Part shown: piece after piece, positions 48,415 to 56,520 of the stretch
Layout: each line of letters begins with the position of its first letter
How positions within the stretch are numbered: position 1 is the first letter of the stretch
Assembly (NCBI RefSeq): GCF_039533965.1
Contig: NZ_BAAAUN010000001.1
Location: forward strand, 3,012,950 to 3,076,949
Length of the DNA stretch: 64,000 nucleotides
Reading direction: 5' to 3'
Source: Microbacterium luteolum
GTDB lineage: Bacteria > Actinomycetota > Actinomycetes > Actinomycetales > Microbacteriaceae
The notes under the pieces: model-generated
Databases searched by the model: none
What the model saw: the letters and a program-made list of their open reading frames with translations, nothing else
What the model was told of the DNA's origin: nothing
Program-made: the position numbers and the translations under genes

Positions 48415-49713
48415 TCAAGCGCCGGTGAGCACCAGCCAGAGCAGCGCGCCGTTCAGCGCGATCAGCAGGACGGATGCCACGATGCCGGCTGCCGTCGTCC
48501 ACACCCTGTTGGCCCAGGCGCCGAGGGTGCGGCGCTGCGCCGTGAGCGCCACCAGGGGGATGAGCGCGAACGGGATGCCGAACGACAGCACCACCTGGCT
48601 GAGGACGAGGGCGAGGGTCGGATCCACGCCGATCCCGAGGATCACGAGCGCCGGGATCAGGGCCACCAGACGGCGGGCGAGCAGGGGGATGCGCACGTGG
48701 AGCAGGCCGTGCATGATCTCGGCGCCCGCGTACGCGCCGACCGAGGTCGATGCCAGGCCGGAGGCGAGCAGGCCCACGGCGAAGAAGGTGGCGACGACGG
48801 GACCGAGACCGGCGGCGAGGGCCGCGTGCGCGCCCTCCAGCGAATCGGTGCCCTCGACACCGGCGAGGTTCGCCGCGGCCAGCAGCAGGATGCCGAGGTT
48901 CACGGAGCCCGCGATGACCATGGCGATCGAGACGTCCCAGCGGGTCGCGGTGAGGAGGCGGCGGATGCGCGAGGTCTCGGTGCGCACCGCTTCGTCGCCC
49001 GCGTGCGCGGTCGTCGCGCCGAAGCGGTCGCGGGCGAGGGAGGAGTGCGCGTAGATCGCGTGCGGCATGATCGTCGCGCCCAGGATGGATGCCGCGAGCA
49101 GCACGGATCCCGTCCCCTCGAAGCGGGGCACGAGGCCGCCGACGACGCCCGCGGGGTCTGGCGGGGCCACGAAGACACCCGCCACGAAGCCCACGGTGAT
49201 GATGACCATCAGTCCGATGATCACGAACTCGAAGGGGCGCGCGCCGCGGCGGCTCTGCACCGCCAGCAGGATCATCGACACGGCACCCGTGATGACGCCG
49301 CCCAGCAGCAGCGGGATGTCGAAGAGCAGGTACAGCGCGACCGCACCGCCGATGACCTCGGCGAGGTCTGTCGCCATTGCCACCAGCTCGGCCTGCAGCC
49401 AGTACGCGCGACGGGCCCACGGTCGCCGCAGCCGGGTGCCCAGCACCTCGGGCAGGCTCTGGCCCGTGACGACGCCGAGCTTCGCGGAGAGGTACTGGAT
49501 CAGCCAGGCCATCACGTTGCCGGCGACCACGACCCACACCAGGAGGTAGCCGTACTGGGCGCCCGCCGTCATGTTGCTCGCGACGTTGCCGGGGTCGAGG
49601 TACGCGACGCCCGCGACGAGGGCGGGGCCGAGGAGCCACAGGCTGCGGGGCGCGGTGCTGCGGGGAGCGGTGCGGACGGACGGCGTCAGCACTGACGAGG
49701 AATTTTTAGGCAC
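48415..49713 (-). CDS. mntH: Nramp-family Mn2+/divalent metal:H+ symporter
   Basis: 432-residue inner-membrane metal importer with 11 predicted helices. The helix-1 metal-binding motif DPGN is in LVAGVAYLDPGNVASNMTAG, and the helix-6 motif is MPHAIYAHSSL (His and the Met-Pro-His variant of Nramp). GQSLPEVLGTRLRRPWARRA is the conserved loop. The frame stays open far upstream, but the GTG giving VPKNSSSVLT has TATGGT six bases before it and lies inside a palindromic operator, so I take it as a leaderless start. Repression by the nearby DtxR/MntR-like protein when manganese is ample is strongly suggested by two boxes. Confidence 0.93.
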   Translation of the reverse strand: MPKNSSSVLTPSVRTAPRSTAPRSLWLLGPALVAGVAYLDPGNVASNMTAGAQYGYLLVWVVVAGNVMAWLIQYLSAKLGVVTGQSLPEVLGTRLRRPWARRAYWLQAELVAMATDLAEVIGGAVALYLLFDIPLLLGGVITGAVSMILLAVQSRRGARPFEFVIIGLMVIITVGFVAGVFVAPPDPAGVVGGLVPRFEGTGSVLLAASILGATIMPHAIYAHSSLARDRFGATTAHAGDEAVRTETSRIRRLLTATRWDVSIAMVIAGSVNLGILLLAAANLAGVEGTDSLEGAHAALAAGLGPVVATFFAVGLLASGLASTSVGAYAGAEIMHGLLHVRIPLLARRLVALIPALVILGIGVDPTLALVLSQVVLSFGIPFALIPLVALTAQRRTLGAWANRVWTTAAGIVASVLLIALNGALLWLVLTGA

Positions 49714-49720
49714 ACCGAAA
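49705..49720. promoter_or_regulatory. MntR/DtxR box 1, overlapping the mntH start codon
   Basis: TTTAGGCACACCGAAA, a 16-base imperfect palindrome of TTTnGG-N4-CCnAAA form. The mntH GTG (49711-49713) lies inside it. Confidence 0.6.
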
Positions 49721-49725
49721 CCATA
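49720..49725 (-). promoter_or_regulatory. -10 box of leaderless mntH
   Basis: TATGGT on the minus strand, six bases before the GTG at 49713, lying between the two operator boxes. Confidence 0.5.
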
Positions 49726-49731
49726 GCGTGT

Positions 49732-49747
49732 TTTCGGTGTACCTAAA
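49732..49747. promoter_or_regulatory. MntR/DtxR box 2
   Basis: TTTCGGTGTACCTAAA, an inverted near-copy of box 1 starting 12 bases from it. Together they flank the mntH -10 box. Confidence 0.6.
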
Positions 49748-49783
49748 AGTGGGAACGGTGCCGGTTTGGGTTCACTTGTCGGG

Positions 49784-49838
49784 CGACACGCCAGATGTCG
49801 GACCGAATCGGCGATGGCGTCCGACATCTGGCGTGTCG
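49784..49838. repeat. 19-bp perfect inverted repeat between mntH and SpoU methylase genes
   Basis: Arms 49784-49802 and 49820-49838 (CGACACGCCAGATGTCGGA and its exact complement) with a 17-base loop; a further CGACATCTG copy follows. Located between divergent promoters, so not a terminator for either gene. Confidence 0.85.
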
Positions 49839-49859
49839 GCCGACATCTGTGCCGGCGGA

Positions 49860-49865
49860 TAGCCT
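49860..49865 (+). promoter_or_regulatory. -10 box of leaderless SpoU methylase gene
   Basis: TAGCCT six bases before the ATG at 49872. Confidence 0.5.
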
Positions 49866-49871
49866 GGCGTG

Positions 49872-50540
49872 ATGGATGAGCAGACGGCCGCACCGGATGC
49901 CGAACCGACCTCGCACACCGGTTCGGTGCCGCAGCCCGGGTACGGCGTCGGGCCCTGGCCGGGTGGGTCGGATGCCTGGCCGCTCGACGACCACTACGAC
50001 CCCGACCTGCTGGCGGCGGGGGACACCCGCAACGTCATCGACCGCTACCGCTACTGGCGCATGGAGGCGATCGTCGCGGATCTCGACACCCAGCGGCATC
50101 CGTTCCACGTCGCGATCGAGAACTGGCAGCACGACATGAACATCGGCTCGATCGTGCGCAGCGCCAATGCGTTCCTCGCCGACACCGTGCACATCATCGG
50201 TCGCCGCCGCTGGAACAAGCGCGGCGCCATGGTCACGGACCGCTACCAGCACGTCGTGCACCATGAGGACGTCGAGACGTTCGCGGCGTGGGCCGCCGAG
50301 CAGGGCCTCCCGATCATCGCGGTCGACAACGTCGAGGGGGCGGTGCCGGTGGATCGCGCCGACCTTCCGCAGACGTGCGTGCTGCTGTTCGGTCAGGAGG
50401 GACCCGGACTGTCGGCGGAGGCGCTCGCCGCGGCATCCGCCCATATCGAGATCACGCAGTACGGCTCGACGCGCTCGATCAACGCCAGTGCGGCGGCGGC
50501 CGTGATCATGTACGAGTGGTGCCGGAGATACGCCGACTGA
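49872..50540 (+). CDS. SpoU/TrmH-family RNA 2'-O-methyltransferase
   Basis: 222-residue SPOUT methyltransferase acting on tRNA or rRNA ribose with SAM. Motif 1 is HDMNIGSIVRSANAFLADTV (N-x3-R with Asn and Arg), motif 2 LLFGQEGPGLSAEAL (FGxEGxGL), and motif 3 ITQYGSTRSINASAAAAVIM (SLNVSxA variant). These form the trefoil knot cofactor site. A 50-residue low-complexity lead precedes the fold. I use the ATG rather than the overlapping GTG because of the -10 spacing. The exact target nucleotide is not inferable. Confidence 0.88.
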   Translation: MDEQTAAPDAEPTSHTGSVPQPGYGVGPWPGGSDAWPLDDHYDPDLLAAGDTRNVIDRYRYWRMEAIVADLDTQRHPFHVAIENWQHDMNIGSIVRSANAFLADTVHIIGRRRWNKRGAMVTDRYQHVVHHEDVETFAAWAAEQGLPIIAVDNVEGAVPVDRADLPQTCVLLFGQEGPGLSAEALAAASAHIEITQYGSTRSINASAAAAVIMYEWCRRYAD

Positions 50541-50610
50541 TCGCGTGGAGGAACCCCCTCGACACGCGGTGCCCGCGGGCGTAGCGTGAGTGCCGATCGA
50601 GGAGGCCGAC

Positions 50611-51078
50611 ATGGCAGGTCCTACACCCATCCGTCCGTATCTCTGGTTCCACGACTCCGCGCAGGAGGCGATGGAGTACTACGTTTCGGTGTTCCCGAAC
50701 TCGTCGATCGACCAGGTGACGCTCTACCCCGACGAGAACCTCAGCGAGCACTTCGAGGGCATGGGCGGGAAGGTCATCAACGGCGAGTTCACCCTGAACG
50801 GCACGCGGTTCGGCTGCATCGACGGGGGACCCGTCTTCACGTTCAACGAGGCCGTCTCCTTCGTGATCGAGTGCGCCGACCAGGCCGAGATCGACCACTA
50901 CTGGCAGGCGCTGTCCGCGGTGCCGGAGGCGGAGGCGTGCGGGTGGTGCAAGGACCGGTTCGGCGTGAGCTGGCAGGTCGTCCCGGCCGGCCTCGATCTG
51001 CTGCAGCAGCGTCCGGAGCAGATCCAGGCGCTCATGCACATGAAGAAGATCGTGATCTCGGAGCTCGAGATCGCCTGA
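50611..51078 (+). CDS. VOC-superfamily PhnB-like protein
   Basis: 155-residue glyoxalase/dioxygenase-fold protein of the PhnB/3-demethylubiquinone-methyltransferase-like group. Typical: IRPYLWFHDSAQEAMEYYVS, FPNSSIDQ, NGEFTLNGTRFGCIDGGPVF, FTFNEAVSFVIECADQAEID and YWQALSA, with a final WCKDRFGVSWQVVP. Metal or ligand residues are of the degenerate kind; activity unknown. The ATG after GAGGAGG is preferred to a GTG seven codons earlier. A TAGCGT box about 25 bases upstream gives a short normal leader. Confidence 0.85.
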   Translation: MAGPTPIRPYLWFHDSAQEAMEYYVSVFPNSSIDQVTLYPDENLSEHFEGMGGKVINGEFTLNGTRFGCIDGGPVFTFNEAVSFVIECADQAEIDHYWQALSAVPEAEACGWCKDRFGVSWQVVPAGLDLLQQRPEQIQALMHMKKIVISELEIA

Positions 51079-51096
51079 CTCGGTTCGGGTGGTCGC

Positions 51097-51405
51097 TCAT
51101 CCGCGATCGACGCCGAAGAGGTGGCGATAGATCGCGTTGACGTCGCGGTCCAGGTGATCAATGCGTCCGTGCACGGCCTTGATCTCCGTCCGCACGGCGG
51201 CGAATTCGCTTCTGAACTCCGTTCGCACATTTGCGAACTCGGTCCGCACGCCCGCGAACTCGCTCTTGAACTCGTTCCTCACGCCGTCGAACCCGTTCTG
51301 CATCATGCGCACGAACATGGTCGACATCAGCGTGATCGTGCCGAACATCCCCGCGGCGAAGACGCCGATCAGCGTCCAGATCTGTGGTTCATTCATCCCC
51401 AGCAT
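51097..51405 (-). CDS. Small membrane-anchored coiled-coil protein
   Basis: 102 residues: an N-terminal helix (IWTLIGVFAAGMFGTITLMS) followed by a long heptad-rich charged region built of repeats EFKSEFAGVRTEFANVRTEF and EFRSEFAAVRTEIKAVHGRI, predicted coiled coil, ending HLFGVDRG. Another ATG three codons in is possible. Convergent with the VOC gene. Same design as the 91-residue protein at 29.4-29.7 kb though not obviously homologous. Function unknown. Confidence 0.7.
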   Translation of the reverse strand: MLGMNEPQIWTLIGVFAAGMFGTITLMSTMFVRMMQNGFDGVRNEFKSEFAGVRTEFANVRTEFRSEFAAVRTEIKAVHGRIDHLDRDVNAIYRHLFGVDRG

Positions 51406-51512
51406 CCCCCCATTGTGACTCCCGTGATTCGAGGATGCCAGGGGCCGGAAGCGCTGTATATCGCGGAGCCGGAGGCTGTGAACAACCCGGTTTCAGCCGC
51501 TCCGGTGCAGTA

Positions 51513-52835
51513 CTAGACGGTGGCGGCGAGCCAGCGTCCTGACCGCACGCGCCAACCCAGCGTCGCGAGCCGCGCCAGCAGATACACGCCGAAGAACGCG
51601 AGCGCAAGCCAGACGAGGCCGGCACGGCCATCGACGCCGACCGCGGCGATGATCCACAGCGCGGGCAGGAACGGCACGAGGTTCAGCGCGCCGGCGATCG
51701 CGAGGTACCGCGCGTCGTTCGCCCCCATCAGCACGCCGTCGAGCACGAACACGATTCCGGCGACGGGCTGTGCGGCGGCCAGCAGGATGAGCGCCGGCTG
51801 CACGAGCGCCGCGATCTCCGGGTCGCCGGTGAAGACGATGCCGAGCACGCCCGAGGTCGCGGCGATCAGCGCGCCGACGGCGAGGCCGAACCACGCACCC
51901 CAGGCCACGGTGCGGCCGAGCACGCGGTGCACCTGCTTCTCGTCGCCGGCGCCGAGCTCCTTGCCGATCAGCGCCTGCGCGGCGATCGCGAGCGCGTCGA
52001 GCGCGAAGGCCGCGGCCGAGAAGATCGTGAAGACGATCTGCCAGCCGGCGAGCTCCTCGGTCCCGATGCCCGTGGCGACGGCGACCGTCGCGAGGAGGGC
52101 GACGCGCAGGCTCACGGTGCGCAGGAACAGCCAGCCGCCCGAGGCGGCAGTGCTGCGCATGCCTGCCCGCTGCGCGCGGAGAGACGCGCTGTGCCGGGTG
52201 GCGAGCCGACGAACGACCAGCACGTACGCGGCGACCATGCCCCACTGCGCGGCCACGGTGCCCGCGGCGGATCCGGCGATGCCCCACCCGAGTCCGTAGA
52301 TGAAGAGCCAGTTGAGGAGCGCGTTGGCACCGAAGCCGAGCCCGGCGATCCACAGCGGCGTCACGGTGTCCTGCATCCCGCGCAGCAGACCCGTCGCGGC
52401 GAACACGATCAGCATCGCCGGCAGCCCCCACATCGAGATGACGAGATAGGCGTTCGCCTGCTCGGCGACCGCTTCCCCCGCTCCGAACAGCGAGACGAGC
52501 CACGGCGACGCGACGGTGCCGACGACCGCGAGCGCCGCACCCAGCGCGAGAGCGAGCCACATCCCGTTCACGCCCACCGTCACGGCATCGCCCGGCCGTC
52601 CGGCACCGAAGCGACGAGCGACCGCCGGGGTGGTCGAGTAGGCGAGGAAGACCATCAGACCGACGATCGTCTGCAGCACGGCACCGGCGATGCCGAGTCC
52701 GGCGAGCGGCGTCGTGCCCAGGTGCCCGACCAGAGCCGCGTCGACGATGAGGAAGGCGGGCTCCGCGATCAGCGCGCCCAGCGCGGGAACGGCGAGCCGC
52801 AGGATCTCTCGGTTGAGGGAGCGGCGCGCGGTCAT
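51513..52835 (-). CDS. MATE-family efflux transporter, DinF-like
   Basis: 440-residue pump with about 12 helices that exports drugs or metabolites using Na+ or H+. The N-terminus RSLNREILRLAVPALGALIA then EPAFLIVDAALVGHLGTTPL matches DinF-type MATE proteins. Internal repeat halves are visible (YLVISMWGLPAMLIVFAATG, LLRGMQDTVTPLWIAGLGFG). Start ATG has CGGAGG directly before it and TAAGCT at six bases, so translation could be leaderless. Monocistronic, divergent from the DUF1992 gene. Substrate unknown. Confidence 0.92.
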   Translation of the reverse strand: MTARRSLNREILRLAVPALGALIAEPAFLIVDAALVGHLGTTPLAGLGIAGAVLQTIVGLMVFLAYSTTPAVARRFGAGRPGDAVTVGVNGMWLALALGAALAVVGTVASPWLVSLFGAGEAVAEQANAYLVISMWGLPAMLIVFAATGLLRGMQDTVTPLWIAGLGFGANALLNWLFIYGLGWGIAGSAAGTVAAQWGMVAAYVLVVRRLATRHSASLRAQRAGMRSTAASGGWLFLRTVSLRVALLATVAVATGIGTEELAGWQIVFTIFSAAAFALDALAIAAQALIGKELGAGDEKQVHRVLGRTVAWGAWFGLAVGALIAATSGVLGIVFTGDPEIAALVQPALILLAAAQPVAGIVFVLDGVLMGANDARYLAIAGALNLVPFLPALWIIAAVGVDGRAGLVWLALAFFGVYLLARLATLGWRVRSGRWLAATV

Positions 52836-52841
52836 CCTCCG

Positions 52842-52847
52842 AGCTTA
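52842..52847 (-). promoter_or_regulatory. -10 box of MATE transporter gene
   Basis: TAAGCT on the minus strand, six bases before the ATG at 52835. Confidence 0.45.
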
Positions 52848-52884
52848 GGGTGGGGAGGGAACGCGGATGCTGCGGAGGTGCATC

Positions 52885-53433
52885 ATGACGGATCCACGCG
52901 AGAGTGCGGCGCGATATCGGGCGCGGCAGCAGCAGGGCTCGACGGATGACGACGACGAGGGCGTCGCCCCGGGCGCCGCGGCCGCCGTCGATCGGGCGGC
53001 CTTCATCGAGACCGCGATCCAGGTGGCGATCCGCCGCGGCGAGTTCGACGACCTGCCGGGTGCCGGCAAGCCACTGGAGGGCCTCGGTACCCACCACGAC
53101 CCGGACTGGTGGATCCGCCGCAAGATCGAGACCGAGAACCTCACCGGGCTCGGCCCACCGGCCATCCTGCTGCGCAATGAGGACCGCGAACTCGACGATC
53201 AGCTCGACCTGCTCGGTCGGGAGTCCGACGTGCGCGATGTGCTGGCCGACTTCAACCGGCGCGTGATCGAGGCGCGGCGCCAGCTCCAGGGCGGGCCGCC
53301 GGTCGTCACGCCGCCGCGCGACATCGACGCCGCGGTGGCGGCCTGGCGCGAGCGCCGCGCCGCCCGGCCCGCGGCATCCGCCCCCGAGCCGGAACGTCGC
53401 CGCCGTCGCTGGGGGATCCGCAAGGCCGAATGA
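52885..53433 (+). CDS. DUF1992 (DnaJ-homologue subfamily C-like) protein
   Basis: 182 residues. The DUF1992 core (about residues 35-105) has AAFIETAIQVAIRRGEFDDL followed by PGAGKPL, the family hallmark, then DPDWWIRRKIETENLTGLGP and PAILLRNEDRELD. The rest is charged and helical, ending in an Arg-rich tail. GGAGG lies before this ATG; a start six codons earlier is possible. The domain is shared with eukaryotic DNAJC28-type proteins but has no known activity. Next gene starts 25 bases downstream with its own promoter. Confidence 0.85.
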   Translation: MTDPRESAARYRARQQQGSTDDDDEGVAPGAAAAVDRAAFIETAIQVAIRRGEFDDLPGAGKPLEGLGTHHDPDWWIRRKIETENLTGLGPPAILLRNEDRELDDQLDLLGRESDVRDVLADFNRRVIEARRQLQGGPPVVTPPRDIDAAVAAWRERRAARPAASAPEPERRRRRWGIRKAE

Positions 53434-53446
53434 CGGAGGCTCGTCA

Positions 53447-53452
53447 TAGGCT
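53447..53452 (+). promoter_or_regulatory. -10 box of leaderless M13 peptidase gene
   Basis: TAGGCT six bases before the ATG at 53459. Confidence 0.55.
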
Positions 53453-53458
53453 GTTCGC

Positions 53459-55441
53459 ATGACTGACGTTCTTCCCGTGGGCCTCGCCCTTGACGAGTTC
53501 AGCTCCGACATCCGCCCGCAGGACGACCTGTACCGCCACGTGAACGGCGCCTGGCTCGCTCGCACCGAGATCCCGGGCGACAAGGCCCGTTGGGGTTCCT
53601 TCCACCTGCTCGCGGAGCAGGCCGAGAAAGACGTCAGGACGATCATCGAGGAGTCGCAGGATGCCGAGGACGGCACCCTCGCCCGCAAGATCGGCGACCT
53701 CTTCGCGAGCTTCATGGACACCGCGCGCATCGACGCGGCCGGTGTGACCCCGCTCGCCGACACCCTCGCCGAGATCGCCGCGATCGACAGCATCCCCTCG
53801 TTCCTGCGCACGGTCGGCACCTACGACCGCGACGGTCGCGCGCACCTGATCGGGTTCTACGTCGACGGCGACCCGGGCGACCCGGAGCGCTACGTACCGG
53901 TCATCGTGCAGTCGGGCCTGTCGCTGCCCGACGAGAGCTACTTCCGCCTCGACACGTTCGAGGAGACGAGGGCCAAGTACCGCACGCACCTCGAGCGTCT
54001 GCTCGCGCTCGCCGGAATCGCGGATGCCGCCGCCGAGGCCGACCGCGCGATCACGCTCGAGACCGAGCTGGCCGGCCACCACTGGGACAACGTGAAGAGC
54101 CGCGACGCGGTCGCGACCTACAACCTGAAGAACTGGACCGAGATCCAGGAGCTCGCCGGCGTCGACCTCGCCCCCTGGCGCGAGGCGGTCGCCCCGTCCA
54201 ACCCGCGAGCCTTCGACGAGGCCGTCGTCTCCCAGCCGAGCTACCTCGAGGGCCTCGGCACGCTTCTCACCGCCGAGCGCCTCGACGACTGGAAGGCGTG
54301 GCTGCGCGCGCAGGTCGTGCATGCCGCGGCCCCGTACCTGACCGACGACTTCGTGCAGGAGAACTTCTCGTTCTACGGGACCGAGCTCACCGGCGTCCCG
54401 ACGATCCGCGAGCGCTGGAAGCGCGGCGTCTCGGTGACCGAGGGCGCCCTGAGCGAGGCGATCGGCAAGGTCTACGTCGAGCGCCACTACCCGCCGACGG
54501 CGAAGGCCGCGATGGACGAGCTCGTCGCGAACCTCATCGAGGCGTACCGGCAGAGCATCACGGACCTCGAGTGGATGACCGCCGAGACGCGCGAGCGCGC
54601 GCTTGCCAAGCTCGACTCCTTCACCCCCAAGATCGGCCACCCGGCCGTGTGGCGCGACTACTCGAGCCTCACGATCGATCGGGACGACCTGTTCGGCAAC
54701 ATCCGCCGCGCGGCGATCTTCGAGCACGACCGCCACGTCGACAAGGTCGGGAAGCCGATCGACCGCGACGAGTGGCACATGCCGCCGCAGATGGTGAACG
54801 CGTACTACAACCCCTCGATGAACGAGATCGTGTTCCCCGCCGCGATCCTCCAGTACCCGTTCTTCGACGCAGGGCGCGACGCCGCCGCGAACTACGGTGG
54901 CATCGGTGCGGTCATCGGCCACGAGATCGGCCACGGCTTCGACGATCAGGGCAGCCGTTACGACGGTTCCGGGCGGCTCCATGACTGGTGGACGGATGCC
55001 GATCGCGCGGCGTTCGAGGAGCGCACCAAGGCGCTCATCGCGCAGTACGACGAGCTCGTGCCCGAGGGGCTGGACGCGGAGCATCACGTCAACGGCGCCC
55101 TGACGATCGGCGAGAACATCGGCGACCTCGGGGGCCTGGGCATCGCGCTGAAGGCCTATGAGCTGTCGCTCGACCCTTCGTCGGGCTCAGGGACCGTTGA
55201 AGGGCCCGTGATCGACGGGCTCACGGGCGTGCAGCGCCTGCTGCTCTCCTGGGCGCAGGTCTGGCAGCAGAAGAGTCGCGACGCCGAGACCCTGCGGCTC
55301 CTCACGATCGACCCGCACTCGCCGAACGAGTTCCGCTGCAACCAGATCGTGCGTAACATCGACGCCTTCTACGCCGCATTCGACGTGAGCGACGCCGATG
55401 CCCTCTGGCTGCCGCAGGAGTCCCGGGTGACCATCTGGTGA
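53459..55441 (+). CDS. M13-family (neprilysin/PepO-like) zinc metallopeptidase
   Basis: 660-residue oligopeptidase, usual PepO length about 630-660. Zinc motif HEIGH at residues 488-492 within VIGHEIGHGFDDQGSRYDG, third ligand Glu in TIGENIGDLGGLGIALKA, and substrate-binding NAYYNPSMNEIVFPAAIL. N-terminal M13 domain begins VRPQDDLYRHVNGAWL-like (IRPQDDLYRHVNGAWLARTE). No signal peptide, so cytoplasmic. Odd: about residues 573-582 (PSSGSGTVEG) come from a dispersed repeat inserted after the zinc site, apparently tolerated. Leaderless by its TAGGCT box. Degrades peptides; no operon partner. Confidence 0.93.
   Translation: MTDVLPVGLALDEFSSDIRPQDDLYRHVNGAWLARTEIPGDKARWGSFHLLAEQAEKDVRTIIEESQDAEDGTLARKIGDLFASFMDTARIDAAGVTPLADTLAEIAAIDSIPSFLRTVGTYDRDGRAHLIGFYVDGDPGDPERYVPVIVQSGLSLPDESYFRLDTFEETRAKYRTHLERLLALAGIADAAAEADRAITLETELAGHHWDNVKSRDAVATYNLKNWTEIQELAGVDLAPWREAVAPSNPRAFDEAVVSQPSYLEGLGTLLTAERLDDWKAWLRAQVVHAAAPYLTDDFVQENFSFYGTELTGVPTIRERWKRGVSVTEGALSEAIGKVYVERHYPPTAKAAMDELVANLIEAYRQSITDLEWMTAETRERALAKLDSFTPKIGHPAVWRDYSSLTIDRDDLFGNIRRAAIFEHDRHVDKVGKPIDRDEWHMPPQMVNAYYNPSMNEIVFPAAILQYPFFDAGRDAAANYGGIGAVIGHEIGHGFDDQGSRYDGSGRLHDWWTDADRAAFEERTKALIAQYDELVPEGLDAEHHVNGALTIGENIGDLGGLGIALKAYELSLDPSSGSGTVEGPVIDGLTGVQRLLLSWAQVWQQKSRDAETLRLLTIDPHSPNEFRCNQIVRNIDAFYAAFDVSDADALWLPQESRVTIW
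55174..55195 (+). repeat. Dispersed repeat, copy 5, translated inside the M13 peptidase
   Basis: CCCTTCGTCGGGCTCAGGGA then CC, in frame, encoding part of PSSGSGT. Confidence 0.8.
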
Positions 55442-55554
55442 CCGATCACCGCAGTCTGTGACGATCTTCCCGGCGGCGGGGTTACGATATCCCTGCCGCT
55501 GGGGAGCGCATCCTCTCGGTATCCCGCAATCCCCATCCCCCCTAAGGATCACGC

Positions 55555-56496
55555 GTGGGCGCTCCCGAGCCTTTCGAAGGGTTCCGCAACTCCTCGGCCC
55601 CGGCCTCAGCCGGCGGACGCCGCTCGCAGCGCGCCAGCAGGCGCCTCCCGCGCCGGGCCGCCGTCGGGCGCCGCTCGTTCACCTCGACCCTGCGGTCGCT
55701 CGAGGAGCTGGCGGATGCCGGGGCGCAGGTCTCGGTGCATGTCGTCGACCTCGACAACCATGTGCACGTGCTCGCCGGCGACGACCATGTCACCATGCCG
55801 GTCGCGGGACTCGGCGTGGTGCCGCTGCTGATCGAGGTCGCGGCAGGCTTCGAGAACGGCACGCTGGATCCGCTGGAGATCGTCGACCGCACGGTCGTGG
55901 AGGCTGTGGAGACGTCGGGGCTGTGGCGGAACCTGCATGCACCCGCGCTGCCCCTCGAAGATCTCGCCGTGCTGGCCGCGACCGCCGGCGACCCGATCGC
56001 GGTGAACGCGCTGCTGCAGCGGGTCGGCCACGACCGTGTGCGTCAGCGCATCGAGTCGCTCGGGCTGCGCCGCACCGCTCTTCTCGACCGCTTCCGCGAC
56101 CAGCGCGGACCGGATGACGCTCCTCAGGTCGCCGTGGGGTCGGCCCGTGAATTCGCCGGTCTCTTCTCAGCGCTCGTGAACTCGCAGGTCGTCGACGCCG
56201 CCGTCAGCGCGCAGGTCTCGGAATGGCTCAGCCTCAACCAGGATCTGAGTCTCGTGGCGGCATCCACGGGTCTCGACCCGTTCGCGCACGACCACGACGC
56301 GCACGGTCTGCTCTTCATCAACAAGACGGGCCGCGACCGCGGCGTGCGCGCCGAGGCCGGCGTGCTCGCGGGGCCACGGGCCGGTATCGCTTACTCCCTC
56401 ATCGTCTGCTTCGACGATCTCTCCATCACGCACCGTCTGCGCGCCCATGACGCGTTCCGGGTGCTCGGCGTCGAGCTCATGGAGTACACGCACTGA
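55555..56496 (+). CDS. Class A beta-lactamase-like protein with lost SxxK residues
   Basis: 313 residues, GTG start after AAGGA. The fold is that of class A beta-lactamase/serine hydrolases: VVDLDNHVHVLAGDDHVTMP, then the nucleophile helix, GDPIAVNALLQRVG, and KTG at 257-259 in FINKTGRDRGVRAEAGVLAG with IAYSLIVCFDD after. The place where SxxK should sit reads GLGV (about residues 85-88), so both the Ser nucleophile and Lys base are absent. No signal peptide; the lead (residues 1-42) is Arg/Ser-rich. Probably a non-enzymatic ligand-binding paralogue. A TACGAT -10-like box lies at 55483. Confidence 0.75.
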   Translation: MGAPEPFEGFRNSSAPASAGGRRSQRASRRLPRRAAVGRRSFTSTLRSLEELADAGAQVSVHVVDLDNHVHVLAGDDHVTMPVAGLGVVPLLIEVAAGFENGTLDPLEIVDRTVVEAVETSGLWRNLHAPALPLEDLAVLAATAGDPIAVNALLQRVGHDRVRQRIESLGLRRTALLDRFRDQRGPDDAPQVAVGSAREFAGLFSALVNSQVVDAAVSAQVSEWLSLNQDLSLVAASTGLDPFAHDHDAHGLLFINKTGRDRGVRAEAGVLAGPRAGIAYSLIVCFDDLSITHRLRAHDAFRVLGVELMEYTH

Positions 56497-56520
56497 GAGC
56501 GGTCGCTCCCGGCCGAAGCG

